Shown here one piece after another: positions 7,608 through 17,204 of a stretch of DNA of 64,000 bases. Each line of letters starts with the position of its first letter. Position 1 is the stretch's first letter. The position numbers were made by a program, and so were the translations under genes. The stretch lies in contig NZ_CP072380.1 in NCBI RefSeq assembly GCF_018128285.1, positions 2,232,001-2,296,000 of the forward strand, written 5' to 3'. The notes under the pieces were generated by a model. It was not told the origin of the DNA and did no database searches. It worked only from the letters and a program-made list of their open reading frames with translations. This DNA comes from Atopobium sp. oral taxon 416 (GTDB lineage Bacteria; Actinomycetota; Coriobacteriia; Coriobacteriales; Atopobiaceae).

Positions 7608-9224
7608 CTACGCGGATACCGTGGTGGAATCCAGGAAGTAGAGGCCGGTCGTGCCGATGCCACTGAAGTTCTTGATGCCCACACCGTTCGGTGCCTGCGT
7701 CGGATCTTGCCAAGAAGCTGTGACGGTCTGGACCTGCAGCACCGGGTAGAGGACAACGTTGTCCGCCAGGATATCAAAGCACTGGTTCCAGGTGTTCTGC
7801 TGCTCAGAGCCGCTCTGTCCGAGCGCCTGCTGCATCAGCTGGTTGAGCTGCTTCCACTCATCGCTGCCCTCCCACGGGCAACGGGTCTTCATCCACAGGT
7901 TGTCGCCGAACCACCAGTTCATCAGCAGGTCCGGGTCCGCGCCGAAGCAGGACGGATCACCCGGTGCGAGCAGCAGATCGTAGCTGTTGTCGCCCTGATC
8001 GATCGCCGCATAGGTAGCGGCGGAGGTATCGGTCTTGATCGTGGTGTTGAAGCCCAAGGTATCGAGGTTCTCCTTGACCTGCGTTGCCATCGCCACGACC
8101 TGCTCGTTGTCGGTCGTTCTAAGCTCAATGTCGCCCGGGGTGATGCCAGCCTCCTGGATCAGCTGCTTTGCCTTGTCCTCATCGTGCGTATAGACCGTGG
8201 AGGCGCGGTGGTAGTTCGGGAAGTTTTCTGGCAGATAGGACGTCGGAGCGCAGGCGAGGCCCGCAAAGGCATTGTTGATCATCGCGTCATAGTCGAGCGA
8301 ATACATAACTGCCTGACGGGCGCGCTTGTCGTTCCAGGGCGCCTTTGCGACGTCGAACATCAGGAAGCGGGTGCCGAAGCCCTGGACTTTGTCGATCGTG
8401 GCGTTCAGGCCCTGCAGGGTGTCAACGGCGTCTGCGGTGACCATCTCCATAACGATCGTAGAGCCTTCCTGCTCTGCGGTCAGGCGGGCGGTGGCATCCT
8501 TCAGGACGTCATAATGGATCTTGTTGTCCTTGGCGGGGTGATCGCCGTTGTAGTTCGGGTTCGGAACGAGCTCAAGAGAGTTGTCGGAGATCGTATCGTA
8601 CATCCAGGGACCGGACCCGATCGGCTTTGAAGTCATCTCCTGCTTCGTGGAGCTTGCCGGCACGACACGGATGATCGCGAGGCGCTCCTTTACGAGGGAG
8701 AAGTTCGGGATCGTCGTGGTGATCGTTACGGTCTTGTCACCCTTCTTCTCGATCGACTCGAATGGCGAAAGCATCGAGGTGTAGATATTGCCCTCCCAAT
8801 CGGCCGCTTTGCCACTCGCGCGGTTGAAGGACTCAACAACATCCTCTGGGGTGATAGGGCTGCCGTCAGAGAACTGGGCGCCGTCACGCAGAGTTACCTC
8901 AAAGTGGGTATCATCGATCTGCTGCGGATCCCCCGTTGCCAGCTCGTTGAACGTGCTGTAGTCGTGGAAGTCAATCCCGTAGAGGCCTTCGCAGACCTGC
9001 CAGTTGACGCCACAGGCCAGTGCAGATGAGGTGGAGGAAGGATCGTAGTTCTGGGTGCTGTAGGCGGTACCCGCGCTGATCGTGCCGCCACCCTCGGTAC
9101 CAGTTGAAGAAGAACTGTTGGGTGATGAGGAATTCGAGGAGCTCCCACCGCATGCCGCAAGGCCTACAGCTGCCGCTGAGACACCTGCTGCACCGATGAA
9201 GTTCCTCCGTGTGAGATTGTTCAT
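7608..9224 (-). CDS. ABC solute-binding lipoprotein, family 5 (probable sialic-acid or peptide type, SatA/SiaE-like)
   Basis: A 538-residue SBP_bac_5 (peptide/nickel/sialate) family protein. The N-terminus TRRNF (Arg6-Arg7) with a hydrophobic run and the lipobox LAAC (Cys25) predicts Tat export and lipid anchoring on the outer face of the membrane. A Ser-rich linker follows the Cys. Family features such as DGSPITPEDVVESF and the MYSLDYDAMINNAFAG region are present. The start at 9224 has GGAGAG at normal spacing. It is the first gene of the presumed uptake operon, so it would define ligand specificity. The transporter architecture points to sialic acid, but the family also carries peptides. 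Confidence 0.87.
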   Translation of the reverse strand: MNNLTRRNFIGAAGVSAAAVGLAACGGSSSNSSSPNSSSSTGTEGGGTISAGTAYSTQNYDPSSTSSALACGVNWQVCEGLYGIDFHDYSTFNELATGDPQQIDDTHFEVTLRDGAQFSDGSPITPEDVVESFNRASGKAADWEGNIYTSMLSPFESIEKKGDKTVTITTTIPNFSLVKERLAIIRVVPASSTKQEMTSKPIGSGPWMYDTISDNSLELVPNPNYNGDHPAKDNKIHYDVLKDATARLTAEQEGSTIVMEMVTADAVDTLQGLNATIDKVQGFGTRFLMFDVAKAPWNDKRARQAVMYSLDYDAMINNAFAGLACAPTSYLPENFPNYHRASTVYTHDEDKAKQLIQEAGITPGDIELRTTDNEQVVAMATQVKENLDTLGFNTTIKTDTSAATYAAIDQGDNSYDLLLAPGDPSCFGADPDLLMNWWFGDNLWMKTRCPWEGSDEWKQLNQLMQQALGQSGSEQQNTWNQCFDILADNVVLYPVLQVQTVTASWQDPTQAPNGVGIKNFSGIGTTGLYFLDSTTVSA

Positions 9225-9529
9225 AGCTGCTCTCCTTCTCCGCTGCGCGGATCAAACTGTTTGGAAAACTTTTTTACCACTCTTTCCGACTCTCAGTTTG
9301 AGCCTTTCAAAAGTGTTTTGGGAGCTCAACCCCTAAATCTCAGTATTTGGTCTGCCCAACGGAAAAGTGCATAATGTCAGCGGTAATATAGCCTGATCAG
9401 ACGTATTGCACATTTATACCACATATGCCTGCTGCACACTTCGTGTGAGAGTCACCTTTACCAGGTCTTTTAATGATTTATTCAGCTTCTTATTCATCTC
9501 AGAGAAAATATTTCGGCCTGTACCTTGAA
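9225..9529. promoter_or_regulatory. 305-base intergenic region upstream of the uptake operon
   Basis: No gene is seen. The stretch is AT-richer than its surroundings and must contain the promoter for the minus-strand transporter operon. A TATATT hexamer (minus strand, near 9391) is a possible -10 box but has no good -35 partner. A short CACA-TTCG-TGTG type inverted repeat lies near 9434-9448. No recognised regulator site could be assigned. Confidence 0.3.
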
Positions 9530-11530
9530 TTACACCTCAAGTGGTGCTTTGTCACTCCCTGAAGACGGGCCACCATTCGCCGCACGCTGCTCATCTTCGC
9601 GCTCTTCGTCCCAAGCGCGCAGTGTCTGCCACACGCCTTCGGCCACCTCACGCGGGATACCTTTCACCGAGGCGATCTCATCAACCGAGGCTTGTCTCAG
9701 TTTCTTGAGCGATCCGAAGTGGCGCATCAGAGCTTTCTTTCTGGTGGGGCCGATGCCATCCACCTCATCCAGCACGCTTTTCGTCATCGCCTTCCCTCTG
9801 AGCTCACGGTGGAAGGTGATCGCAAAGCGGTGCGACTCATCGCGGACCCGTTTGATCAGGTAAAGGGAGGGGGATCCGGAAGGTAAGACAATCGGGGTGT
9901 CATCCCAGGGGACGAATATCTCCTCATCTGACTTTGCCAGACCACAGCAGGGGATATCGAGGCCCAATTTACTCAGCTGCTCTATCGCAGCGGTCAGCTG
10001 CGGTTTGCCGCCATCGAGCACCAGCAGGTCCGGCTTCGAGCCGAACCGTCTGTCCGCCATCGTCTTTGGCCCATAGCGCCGTGAAAGCACCTCACTCATC
10101 GAGACAAAGTCGTTTGCCTCTTTCAAAGGTGTCTGGATCTTGAAGCGCCGGTACTGCGACTTGTTCGGTTTGCCGTTCGTGAACACCACCATCGAGGCTA
10201 CCGTGAAGTGCCCGTGGATCGTAGAGACGTCGAAGCACTCGATCCTCATCGGTGGCTTATTCAAGGCTAGGGCCGACTCCAACTCCATCAGCGCCCGGTT
10301 AGTCCGCTCATCGTCGTAGCCCGTGCGCACCATGTAGCGCTTGAGCGCGTGCATCGCATTTTCTTTTGCCATGCCCAGCAGCTTGAACTTCTCGCCGCGC
10401 TGTGGACGGTGCAGGCGGGTGACCTTTCCGTGTTCCTCGGTTAGCCACTCCCCCAAGACCTCGGCGTCCTGCAGGTCGATCGCGATATCGACCTCAGAGG
10501 GGATGTCCGCAGTCTCCTCGTAGTAGCGCTTGATAAAGCTGTCGGTCAGCTCCTCCTCTGAGACGTCCAGTCCTTTGTTCAGGATGAACTGCGCAGAGCG
10601 GATAGTTCTCCCCTCGCGCACCACGAAGACACAGGCTGCGGAGATTGTCTCCTCACGGTAGAAGCCGATGAGATCGATATCCACGTCCGAGGAGAATATG
10701 ACCTGTTGGCGCACGTTGAGGGAGCTCAGCGCTTCCAGACGCTTCTTCAGGCGTGCGGCACGCTCGAAGTCCAGATCATCGGCTGCCTCGTGCATCTGGT
10801 CTTTGATCTCGTCCATGATGTCGTGACGGCGACCTTGGAGAAAACGCTCAACCTGGCTCACGTTCTTCGCGTAGTCCACCGTGTTGATCGCCCCGATGCA
10901 GGCGCCGGGCCCGATCCCTACGTGATAGTCAAAGCAGGGTCTACCCTCATTGGCTAAAAAGAGGGTTGCGACGTCCTCCTGGTCGGGATGGGCCGCCAAC
11001 ATGCGCTTCGTGCGCTTCCACTCGACGCAGTTGGCGGAGCAGATCGGCACGACTTTACGCAGGATATCGATAGTCTTACGAGCAGCTTTGGCGTCCGTGT
11101 AGGGCCCAAAGTAGCGCGTACCCCTCTTGTGATGCTCACGGGTGAATTTGATCGCAGGGAACACGTCAGATTCCGTGATCGCGATATAGGGATAGGACTT
11201 GTCGTCTTTAAAGTCGACGTTGTAGTAAGGGTGGTACTGAGCGATCAGGTTGCGCTCCAATACCAGGGCTTCATGCTCGTTTTCCACCACGATGTAGTCG
11301 AACGATCTGACTTCGTTCATCATCATCGGTATCTTCTCACGGTCATCCGTGAGCTTGATGTACTGCCGCATCCGGCTGCGGAGGTTCTTGGCTTTCCCTA
11401 CATAGATGACGGTCCCTGACTCATTCTTCCAGAGATAGCAGCCAGGGTCCGTCGGTACTTGCTCAACCTGTTCAGCTAAGGAAGGCTGTCCGTCACGGCT
11501 AACCTCCCAGGGTAATGGAGCATGAGACAT
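9530..11530 (-). CDS. uvrC: Excinuclease ABC subunit C
   Basis: A 666-residue UvrC of normal length. The N-terminal GIY-YIG nuclease domain (PGCYLWKN to YVGKAKNLRSRMRQY, about 30-57) makes the 3' incision. A UVR motif (EAADDLDFERAARLKKRLEAL, near 245-265) binds UvrB. The central UvrC/RNase H-like domain includes ECFDVSTIHG and VLDGGKPQL, and the C-terminus has helix-hairpin-helix repeats (DGIGPTRKKALMRHFGS). With uvrA and uvrB also in the window, the full nucleotide excision complex is present. It starts 15 bases after the FemABX gene and is probably cotranscribed with it. No GAAC-N4-GTTC box was found directly upstream, unlike for uvrA and uvrB. Confidence 0.97.
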   Translation of the reverse strand: MSHAPLPWEVSRDGQPSLAEQVEQVPTDPGCYLWKNESGTVIYVGKAKNLRSRMRQYIKLTDDREKIPMMMNEVRSFDYIVVENEHEALVLERNLIAQYHPYYNVDFKDDKSYPYIAITESDVFPAIKFTREHHKRGTRYFGPYTDAKAARKTIDILRKVVPICSANCVEWKRTKRMLAAHPDQEDVATLFLANEGRPCFDYHVGIGPGACIGAINTVDYAKNVSQVERFLQGRRHDIMDEIKDQMHEAADDLDFERAARLKKRLEALSSLNVRQQVIFSSDVDIDLIGFYREETISAACVFVVREGRTIRSAQFILNKGLDVSEEELTDSFIKRYYEETADIPSEVDIAIDLQDAEVLGEWLTEEHGKVTRLHRPQRGEKFKLLGMAKENAMHALKRYMVRTGYDDERTNRALMELESALALNKPPMRIECFDVSTIHGHFTVASMVVFTNGKPNKSQYRRFKIQTPLKEANDFVSMSEVLSRRYGPKTMADRRFGSKPDLLVLDGGKPQLTAAIEQLSKLGLDIPCCGLAKSDEEIFVPWDDTPIVLPSGSPSLYLIKRVRDESHRFAITFHRELRGKAMTKSVLDEVDGIGPTRKKALMRHFGSLKKLRQASVDEIASVKGIPREVAEGVWQTLRAWDEEREDEQRAANGGPSSGSDKAPLEV

Positions 11531-11545
11531 AAAAAACGGTGCACC

Positions 11546-12667
11546 TTACTTATTGTTGTCGCGCCGCGCATCGTCCTCTTTGAGTTTCTCGTTCTGGTGC
11601 GCACTGATTGAGGCACGTCTTTGTTCTAGTTTCTGATCCCGTACCTTCTCCGCATCGCTCCCTTTGCACGCGCGCAGTTTCACGACGCCCTTACGGGCGG
11701 TGACGAGCATGCTATAGAAGCGGGGGTGAACCGGAAGGTCGCGCTGAGGGGCGACTTCAAAGGTCTCTTTTGAGAACTTGCATTTGAACTCGTTGAGGCC
11801 CATCAGCTGGGGTGATAACGCTGATCCTATACCCATCATATCGTAGGATGTAACACCTTTGTTGGCGCCGAGGTCACATTCCTCGAAGTAGACGAGCTTA
11901 TCAGTCACATGCATGCGGGCAAAGCCGGTCGCGGAAGCGCCGTAGTAGCGCACTGCGCGCTTCCCTGAGATCGTGACGATCGACCAGCTGGCGATCTTGC
12001 CGTCGACGCGTGCCGCATACACGCGGCAGTGCTCAGGCCCCAGGATACGGATCATGTTCTCGTAGTCGGAGAGCGGGCTCGGGATAAAGTCATCGCGCTT
12101 GCCGGTCTCTTCCATCACCGCATAGTATTCTTTGAAGGACTTCGTAGCCTGCTCGGTCTCATCCGCGCACTCCGCGGGACTCTCACGCAGTGACTTTCTC
12201 ACATCGCGGCGGCCGCGGGGCTTCATACGCTTCAAGATCTCGTCATCTCCGCCGGTCACGTCCAGGATCACCGTGTGGTCATAGGGTGTGATAGAGAGTG
12301 CCCGCTTTGCCATCGGGATATCGTTCTTGATGCCCATACGCACAAAGACAACCTTCTTGTCCACCTTGTGTAGGTAATCCACGAGCGACTGCGAAAGCTC
12401 CATCTCCTCTTTCTCAGAGGGGTCATGCAGCCATACTGGTCCATGGATGGAGCTCAAGTAGTGGTATCCATGCGTGAGGTAGTCGATAAAGAGGGCATAG
12501 GCGACATCTTTGCCACCCTTAGCAAAGGCAAGGGTACCCCAGTCTGTGCGGCCTTCGATCGTGTTTTGATACCTCGACCACTCCGCAGTCTGCTCAATAG
12601 GGAGATTGAGGCCCTGTTTAGTGACACTGTCGGCGAGCTCACTCAGCGAAATTGTACGGATATCCAA
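11546..12667 (-). CDS. FemABX-family peptidyltransferase (lipid II interpeptide bridge synthesis)
   Basis: A 373-residue protein with the FemABX arrangement of two GNAT-like halves: the first ends around YDHTVILDVTGGDDEILKRM, with the typical MKPRGRRDVRKSLRES segment that follows in this family, and the second contains the RYYGASATGF and YDMMGIG stretches. These enzymes use aminoacyl-tRNA to add amino acids to the peptidoglycan stem peptide in the cytoplasm. The start is a TTG at 12667 supported by GGAGG eight bases upstream. The C-terminus is a charged tail. The amino acid added cannot be told from sequence. Confidence 0.87.
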   Translation of the reverse strand: MDIRTISLSELADSVTKQGLNLPIEQTAEWSRYQNTIEGRTDWGTLAFAKGGKDVAYALFIDYLTHGYHYLSSIHGPVWLHDPSEKEEMELSQSLVDYLHKVDKKVVFVRMGIKNDIPMAKRALSITPYDHTVILDVTGGDDEILKRMKPRGRRDVRKSLRESPAECADETEQATKSFKEYYAVMEETGKRDDFIPSPLSDYENMIRILGPEHCRVYAARVDGKIASWSIVTISGKRAVRYYGASATGFARMHVTDKLVYFEECDLGANKGVTSYDMMGIGSALSPQLMGLNEFKCKFSKETFEVAPQRDLPVHPRFYSMLVTARKGVVKLRACKGSDAEKVRDQKLEQRRASISAHQNEKLKEDDARRDNNK

Positions 12668-12948
12668 TGGTTGGTCCTCCCTCAGAAAGCGATGTTGAAC
12701 TTAAACGCTCACTGCATCCCGATACCTCGGTGTCAGCAGTCCAAATACATACGCTAGTCTACCGCACACGGCACAGGCGAGAAATCTTGCTCCGTTCGCG
12801 CTGACAGCCATTTGATCGGGCCGGCACTACTCTCTTCCGCAGGCAATCAGCCCTCAACCAACCTATACTACTCCCTATCCGAGGTACACCATCTACCAGG
12901 GCATTTCACTCAAAAACTATCACAGAGCCTCACATATCTGATATCTCT
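12668..12948. other. Intergenic region between hisI and the FemABX gene
   Basis: A 281-base stretch without a supportable gene. It should hold the end of the his transcript and a promoter for the FemABX-uvrC pair, but no convincing hairpin with a T-run or -10/-35 pair was recognised. In particular no phosphoribosyl-ATP pyrophosphatase (hisE) remnant is present. Confidence 0.5.
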
Positions 12949-13335
12949 CTAATCACTGAGATTCATCTCACGGTAGAAGCAGCTTCTATGTCCGGTGTGG
13001 CACGCCGGACCGGGAGAGTCCACGAGATAGAGCAGCGCATCCGCATCACAGTCGATAAGGATCTGTTTTATCTGTTGGATATTGCCTGAGGTAGCACCCT
13101 TGTTCCAGAGTTCCTGCCGAGAGCGGGACCAAAACCAGGAGGTCTTCGTGTCGATCGTGCGTTTGAGTGCCTCTTTATTTGCCCAGGCAACCATCAACAC
13201 CTCACCGGTGTCGAACTGCTGGACCACAACCGAGATAAGTCCCCTGCTGTCATATTTCAGAGCGTCCAGATCAGCGGATACCAGCTCCAAGGGCTCCCGC
13301 GCATATGTCTTGTGTGCCATGTGTAACCGTCGCAT
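12949..13335 (-). CDS. hisI: Phosphoribosyl-AMP cyclohydrolase
   Basis: A 128-residue HisI without a fused HisE domain. It opens the adenine ring of PR-AMP, step 3 of histidine synthesis. The family block is visible: VMVAWANKEAL-like segment, WFWSRSRQELWNKGATSG, DCDADALLYLV and the zinc ligands in CHTGHRSCFY. The start could be ATG 13335 or ATG 13320 (MAHKTY); neither has a strong ribosome binding site. It follows hisF by three bases and is the last gene of the his operon. Confidence 0.95.
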   Translation of the reverse strand: MRRLHMAHKTYAREPLELVSADLDALKYDSRGLISVVVQQFDTGEVLMVAWANKEALKRTIDTKTSWFWSRSRQELWNKGATSGNIQQIKQILIDCDADALLYLVDSPGPACHTGHRSCFYREMNLSD

Positions 13336-13338
13336 TCT

Positions 13339-14106
13339 TTAGAAATCGAGCCTCACCGGGATACCCTGGCAGGCCAGGTACTCTTTGACCTGCCGCACCG
13401 TATAGGTCCCAAAGTGGAAGACGCTCGCTGCCAATACCGCATCCGCTTCGCCGTCGATAATGCCTTGCGCGAAGTCCTCTAGTTTCCCTACTCCACCGGA
13501 AGCGATCACCGGAATCGGTACCGCACGTGCTACGGCACGTGTAAGCGGGATATCAAAGCCGTCTTTCGTGCCATCACGATCCATGCTGGTCAGCAGGATC
13601 TCTCCGGCGCCACGAGCAGCCACTTCCTCAGCCCAGGACACCGCATCGTAGCCGGTCGGTATCCTGCCACCTGCGGAATAGACTTCCCACTTGTCTCCCA
13701 CCCCCACGTGCTTTGCGTCGATCGCGCAGACGATCGCCTGCGAGCCAAAGATCTGCGCGGCACGGGTGATGAGGGAAGGATCCTTGATCGCCGCAGAGTT
13801 GATCGAAATCTTGTCAGCCCCTGCCGCAAACATCTGGCGCAGGCCGGCGATAGTGTGAAAACCACCGCCGACAGTGTAGGGGATTCTCAACTCTTCTGAA
13901 GCATGGGAAGCAAGCGAGACCGCTGTTGAACGGTTATCGGAGGTCGCGGTGATATCCAGGAAGATCACCTCGTCAGCACCCTGCCTATCGTAGGCGCGTG
14001 CAAGCTCAACCGGATCTCCCGCATCCTTCAGCCCTTTGAAATTGACCCCTTTCACCACACGGCCATGGGTCACGTCCATGCAGGGGATCACGCGCTTACA
14101 CAGCAT
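13339..14106 (-). CDS. hisF: Imidazole glycerol phosphate synthase cyclase subunit
   Basis: A 255-residue TIM barrel. The N-terminus [21 protein letters not shown] carries the catalytic Asp of the first strand (CMDV), and CAIDAKHVG contains the second catalytic Asp. The [11 protein letters not shown] phosphate-binding segment is near the C-terminus. HisF uses ammonia from HisH to form IGP and AICAR. The start has AAGGAGG nine bases upstream and overlaps the hisA stop by 11 bases. Confidence 0.97.
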   Translation of the reverse strand: MLCKRVIPCMDVTHGRVVKGVNFKGLKDAGDPVELARAYDRQGADEVIFLDITATSDNRSTAVSLASHASEELRIPYTVGGGFHTIAGLRQMFAAGADKISINSAAIKDPSLITRAAQIFGSQAIVCAIDAKHVGVGDKWEVYSAGGRIPTGYDAVSWAEEVAARGAGEILLTSMDRDGTKDGFDIPLTRAVARAVPIPVIASGGVGKLEDFAQGIIDGEADAVLAASVFHFGTYTVRQVKEYLACQGIPVRLDF

Positions 14107-14851
14107 CGCTCTTACCTCCTTGTGCAGCTTCGAGTGCTTCCTTCAGCGTAAAGTTCTTCTCGTAGAGCGCCCGTCCCACGATCGCGGCTTCAATCACCTG
14201 AGGCCCAAGCGCCGCAAGCGCGCGGATGTCTTCGAGGGTTGCGATGCCACCGGAAGCCACAATCGGGAATCCGGCGAGTTCAGCGATGTGTTTCATCACC
14301 GAGGTATCGATGCCGGTCTGCATTCCGTCACGGGCGATATCGGTAAAGACCAAATGGCAAAAGCCCAAGGATACCAAGCGCTTGACAACCTCATCGACGT
14401 TGAGGCGTTTCTGCGTCCTCCAGGCATTGACCCGCACGAGCCCATCCTTTACCGCGACGTCAGCCACGATTGCATCGGGATACTGTTTGGCTGCTTCCTG
14501 CGCAAACTTTGGATCCGCAATCAGGGCAGTGCCGATCGAGACACGCTCGACGCCCAGACCGAGCAGCTCCTCGATATCCTTCAGGCTCCGTACACCACCG
14601 CCGGTATCGACGCAGAGCCCCGGCACCTGGCAGATCGCCTTCAGGGCAGCTCGATTAGCCTGGCAGGCTTGCTTGTCCTCCCCAAACGCGCGGGAGAGAT
14701 CGACGACGTGGACCCAGGATGAGCCCTGTGCCACAAAGTCTTGGGCCACGGCGAGCGGGTCATGGGAATAGACGTTGACTCGATCGCGTCTCCCCTCTCT
14801 GAGGCGCACGACGTCGCCGAAGATTAAATCGATAGCGGGAAACAGGAGCAT
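14096..14851 (-). CDS. hisA: Phosphoribosylformimino-5-aminoimidazole carboxamide ribotide isomerase
   Basis: A 251-residue TIM barrel for the ProFAR isomerase step. The first-strand [14 protein letters not shown] contains the catalytic Asp; the second Asp lies in [23 protein letters not shown] forms the phosphate site. The usual Gly-Trp after the mid-barrel DG motif reads Ala-Trp (VNAWRT). The gene abuts hisH end to end, with the stop of hisH immediately before its ATG. Confidence 0.96.
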   Translation of the reverse strand: MLLFPAIDLIFGDVVRLREGRRDRVNVYSHDPLAVAQDFVAQGSSWVHVVDLSRAFGEDKQACQANRAALKAICQVPGLCVDTGGGVRSLKDIEELLGLGVERVSIGTALIADPKFAQEAAKQYPDAIVADVAVKDGLVRVNAWRTQKRLNVDEVVKRLVSLGFCHLVFTDIARDGMQTGIDTSVMKHIAELAGFPIVASGGIATLEDIRALAALGPQVIEAAIVGRALYEKNFTLKEALEAAQGGKSDAV

Positions 14852-15514
14852 CTATGCCTCGCCCTCCACGATGTGTACGAAGTTTTTGAGCATGGTGAGC
14901 CCCCAGGTCGAGGACTTTTCGGGATGGAACTGTACCCCGTAGATGTTGTTGGCCCAGACAGCCGAGGCGAACGGTTCCCCGTAGAAGGTCTTTGCCGCAA
15001 CCTGCTCGGGATCGATGTCCCCCATCACCGCATAGCTGTGGGTAAAGTAGACGTTGGCACCTTCCGGAATCCCCGCAAAGAGCGGGCATGCCTTCCCCTG
15101 CTCAGCCAGATGCAGCTGGTCCCAGCCGACATGGGGGATCTTCAGACGATCTGAATGGAGCCGATCGACGCTGCCCTTCAGGAGGCCCAACCCTTTGACC
15201 CACGTGCCCCCCTTAGCTGCCTGTGCCTCACGCTCAGAGCCGCGGCCGCAGAGCACCTGTAAGCCGAGGCAGATTCCGAGGATCGGTCTGTTGTCTTGGG
15301 CTGCAGCGCGAATTGCTTCAGTCTCCTTTCTCTTCTTTAGGGAGATCATCGCATCCTCAAAGCTTCCGACGCCGGGAATCACTAAGGCATCCGCCTGCAT
15401 AAGCTCTTGGGGATCATCGGAGATGGTCACGGTGCCACCCACAGCGCTCAGCGAGCGAGCAACAGAGCTTAAGTTTCCCTTGTGATAGTCAACAACAGCT
15501 ATGGTCTTTGCCAT
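14852..15514 (-). CDS. hisH: Imidazole glycerol phosphate synthase glutamine amidotransferase subunit
   Basis: A 220-residue class I glutaminase. The nucleophile elbow GICLGLQVL holds the catalytic Cys, and GVQFHPEKS supplies His and Glu. It hydrolyses glutamine and channels ammonia to HisF, encoded two genes downstream. The ATG at 15514 has GAGAGG nine bases upstream. It is 14 bases after hisB. Confidence 0.97.
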   Translation of the reverse strand: MAKTIAVVDYHKGNLSSVARSLSAVGGTVTISDDPQELMQADALVIPGVGSFEDAMISLKKRKETEAIRAAAQDNRPILGICLGLQVLCGRGSEREAQAAKGGTWVKGLGLLKGSVDRLHSDRLKIPHVGWDQLHLAEQGKACPLFAGIPEGANVYFTHSYAVMGDIDPEQVAAKTFYGEPFASAVWANNIYGVQFHPEKSSTWGLTMLKNFVHIVEGEA

Positions 15515-15528
15515 ATGAACAAGCCTCT

Positions 15529-16122
15529 CTACAGTTCGCCTTTCGTGGAGGGGACCCCCTTCACTCGGGGGTCAGGCTCGACGGCCTGTCTCAAAGCTCG
15601 AGCGCAGGCCTTAAAGGTGGCCTCGATAATGTGATGGGCATTGGTGCCGGAAAGTTCTTTCAGGTGAAGGGTGATGCCCGCCTGACGCGCAAAGCCGATA
15701 AAGAACTCCTGTGCAAGTTCCGTATCAAAGGTCCCTACCTTATCCGGTCCGATCGGCACATCCCAGTAGAGCTCCCCTCTGCCGGAGATATCGACCGAGG
15801 CCAGGGTCAGCGCCTCATCCAAAGGTATAGCGATCGAGCCGAAGCGTCTGATACCTGCTTTGTCACCGAGCGCTTGGCCTAAGGCTTGGCCCACTACGAT
15901 ACCGGTGTCCTCCACCGTATGGTGGTCGTCCACCCAGGTATCCCCCTTGACCTTGATATCCATATCGATCAGGGAGTGACGGGAGAGGGCTGAGAGCATG
16001 TGGTCAAAAAAGCCTACGCCCGTATCGATCGAATAGGTGCCGGTGCCGTCGAGATCGAGGTTGACCTCGATGTCGGTTTCCCCGGTTTTGCGCGTTACTT
16101 CCGCCGTTCTTGCCATACTCAT
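15529..16122 (-). CDS. hisB: Imidazoleglycerol-phosphate dehydratase
   Basis: A 197-residue monofunctional IGPD with the metal-binding blocks FFDHML, DDHHTVEDTG and AHHIIEATFKA. It has no N-terminal histidinol-phosphate phosphatase domain, so that activity must come from a separate hisN-type gene, which was not identified in this window. Its ATG overlaps the hisC stop (ATGA); a second in-frame ATG lies two codons in. Confidence 0.97.
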   Translation of the reverse strand: MSMARTAEVTRKTGETDIEVNLDLDGTGTYSIDTGVGFFDHMLSALSRHSLIDMDIKVKGDTWVDDHHTVEDTGIVVGQALGQALGDKAGIRRFGSIAIPLDEALTLASVDISGRGELYWDVPIGPDKVGTFDTELAQEFFIGFARQAGITLHLKELSGTNAHHIIEATFKACARALRQAVEPDPRVKGVPSTKGEL

Positions 16123-17204
16123 CCCACAATCTCTCTGAGCGCCGCAACGAGCGCTTCATCCTCCTCGTGTGTGCCGACCGAGATGCGCAGGCAATCCTGC
16201 AACCCTGGAGCAACACTGAAGTCACGCACCAGAATCGAATAGGTGTCGTGCAGCGTCTCCCAGACCTGATGAGCCTGATCAGTACGCAGACAGAAGAAGT
16301 TCGCTTGGCTCGGCCAGGTGCGGATACCCTCAATGTCGTTCAGGGTCTCAATCAGCTGGTCCCGCTCACCCTTGATATCCTCGATAGCGGGTTGGAAAGC
16401 CTCCCGGTTCTCCACGACGGTCAAAGCCGCCGCTTGGCTGAAAGCGTTGACCGAATAGGGTTGCCGTACGGCTTCAAGCGCTTCGAGGATCTGTTCATTG
16501 GCCAACAGGTATCCAACACGCCCTCCGGCCAGGCAGTAGGCCTTCGAGAGGGTGTGCAGGATGATCAGGTTGTCATAGTCCTCCAGCAACGGCTGTGCGC
16601 TGACGCCTGCATCCGCAAACTCGATATATGCCTCATCGACCAGCACCAGACCGGTGCAGGCCTCACAGACCCGTGCGACGTCTGCCTGTCTGATCGTATT
16701 GCCCGTCGGGTTGTTCGGCGAGCAGAGGATCACCAGGGAGGCATCCTTTGCTGCCTGGGCAACTTGGTCGATCTCGACATCAAAGGTCTCCGGATCACGC
16801 TCAATGGTCACGACCGGACACTCCACCATACGGGCATAGAGCTCGTAGACTGAGAAGGTCGGTGAGACGTTTACGGTGAGATGGTCTGCTCCCCCATAGG
16901 CGAGAACCAGATTGAAGAGCGACTCATCTCCACCGTTGGAGACCAGAACCTCCTCCGGCTTGACACCCTGCCACTCCGCAATAGCAGCTCTGAGTTTATT
17001 CGCCAACGGATCGGGATAGCGGTTCGTCGGAACCTGAGTGATTGCGTCCATCACCTTCTGATGGACTGCCTTGGGCATCCCGTGGGTATTCTCATTGGCG
17101 GAAAGAACGATCTTCGCCGGTACAAACCCCGGATCGTAAGCATCGAGGTGTTCGACTGAGGGCCGCACCTGCTTGCGGATCTCAGGGCTCAGTCCCGCCC
17201 TCAT
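16119..17204 (-). CDS. hisC: Histidinol-phosphate aminotransferase
   Basis: A 361-residue fold-type I PLP aminotransferase. The PLP Lys is in HTLSKAYCLAGGRVGY; other family marks are LSANENTHGMP at the N-terminus, SNGGDES for phosphate binding and CSPNNPTGN. The reaction converts imidazole acetol phosphate plus glutamate to histidinol phosphate. Start and stop overlap neighbours by four bases, consistent with coupling in the operon. Confidence 0.96.
   Translation of the reverse strand: MRAGLSPEIRKQVRPSVEHLDAYDPGFVPAKIVLSANENTHGMPKAVHQKVMDAITQVPTNRYPDPLANKLRAAIAEWQGVKPEEVLVSNGGDESLFNLVLAYGGADHLTVNVSPTFSVYELYARMVECPVVTIERDPETFDVEIDQVAQAAKDASLVILCSPNNPTGNTIRQADVARVCEACTGLVLVDEAYIEFADAGVSAQPLLEDYDNLIILHTLSKAYCLAGGRVGYLLANEQILEALEAVRQPYSVNAFSQAAALTVVENREAFQPAIEDIKGERDQLIETLNDIEGIRTWPSQANFFCLRTDQAHQVWETLHDTYSILVRDFSVAPGLQDCLRISVGTHEEDEALVAALREIVG

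Noticed and set aside
7581-8630. 349-residue plus-strand open frame inside the binding-protein gene
   Set aside because: Mirror frame of the SBP_bac_5 coding sequence; composition (many Val, Arg, Asp, Gly) is typical of a reverse-complement shadow.
12668-12948. Searched for a hisE gene after hisI
   Set aside because: No frame in this gap encodes a MazG-like or HisE-like protein.
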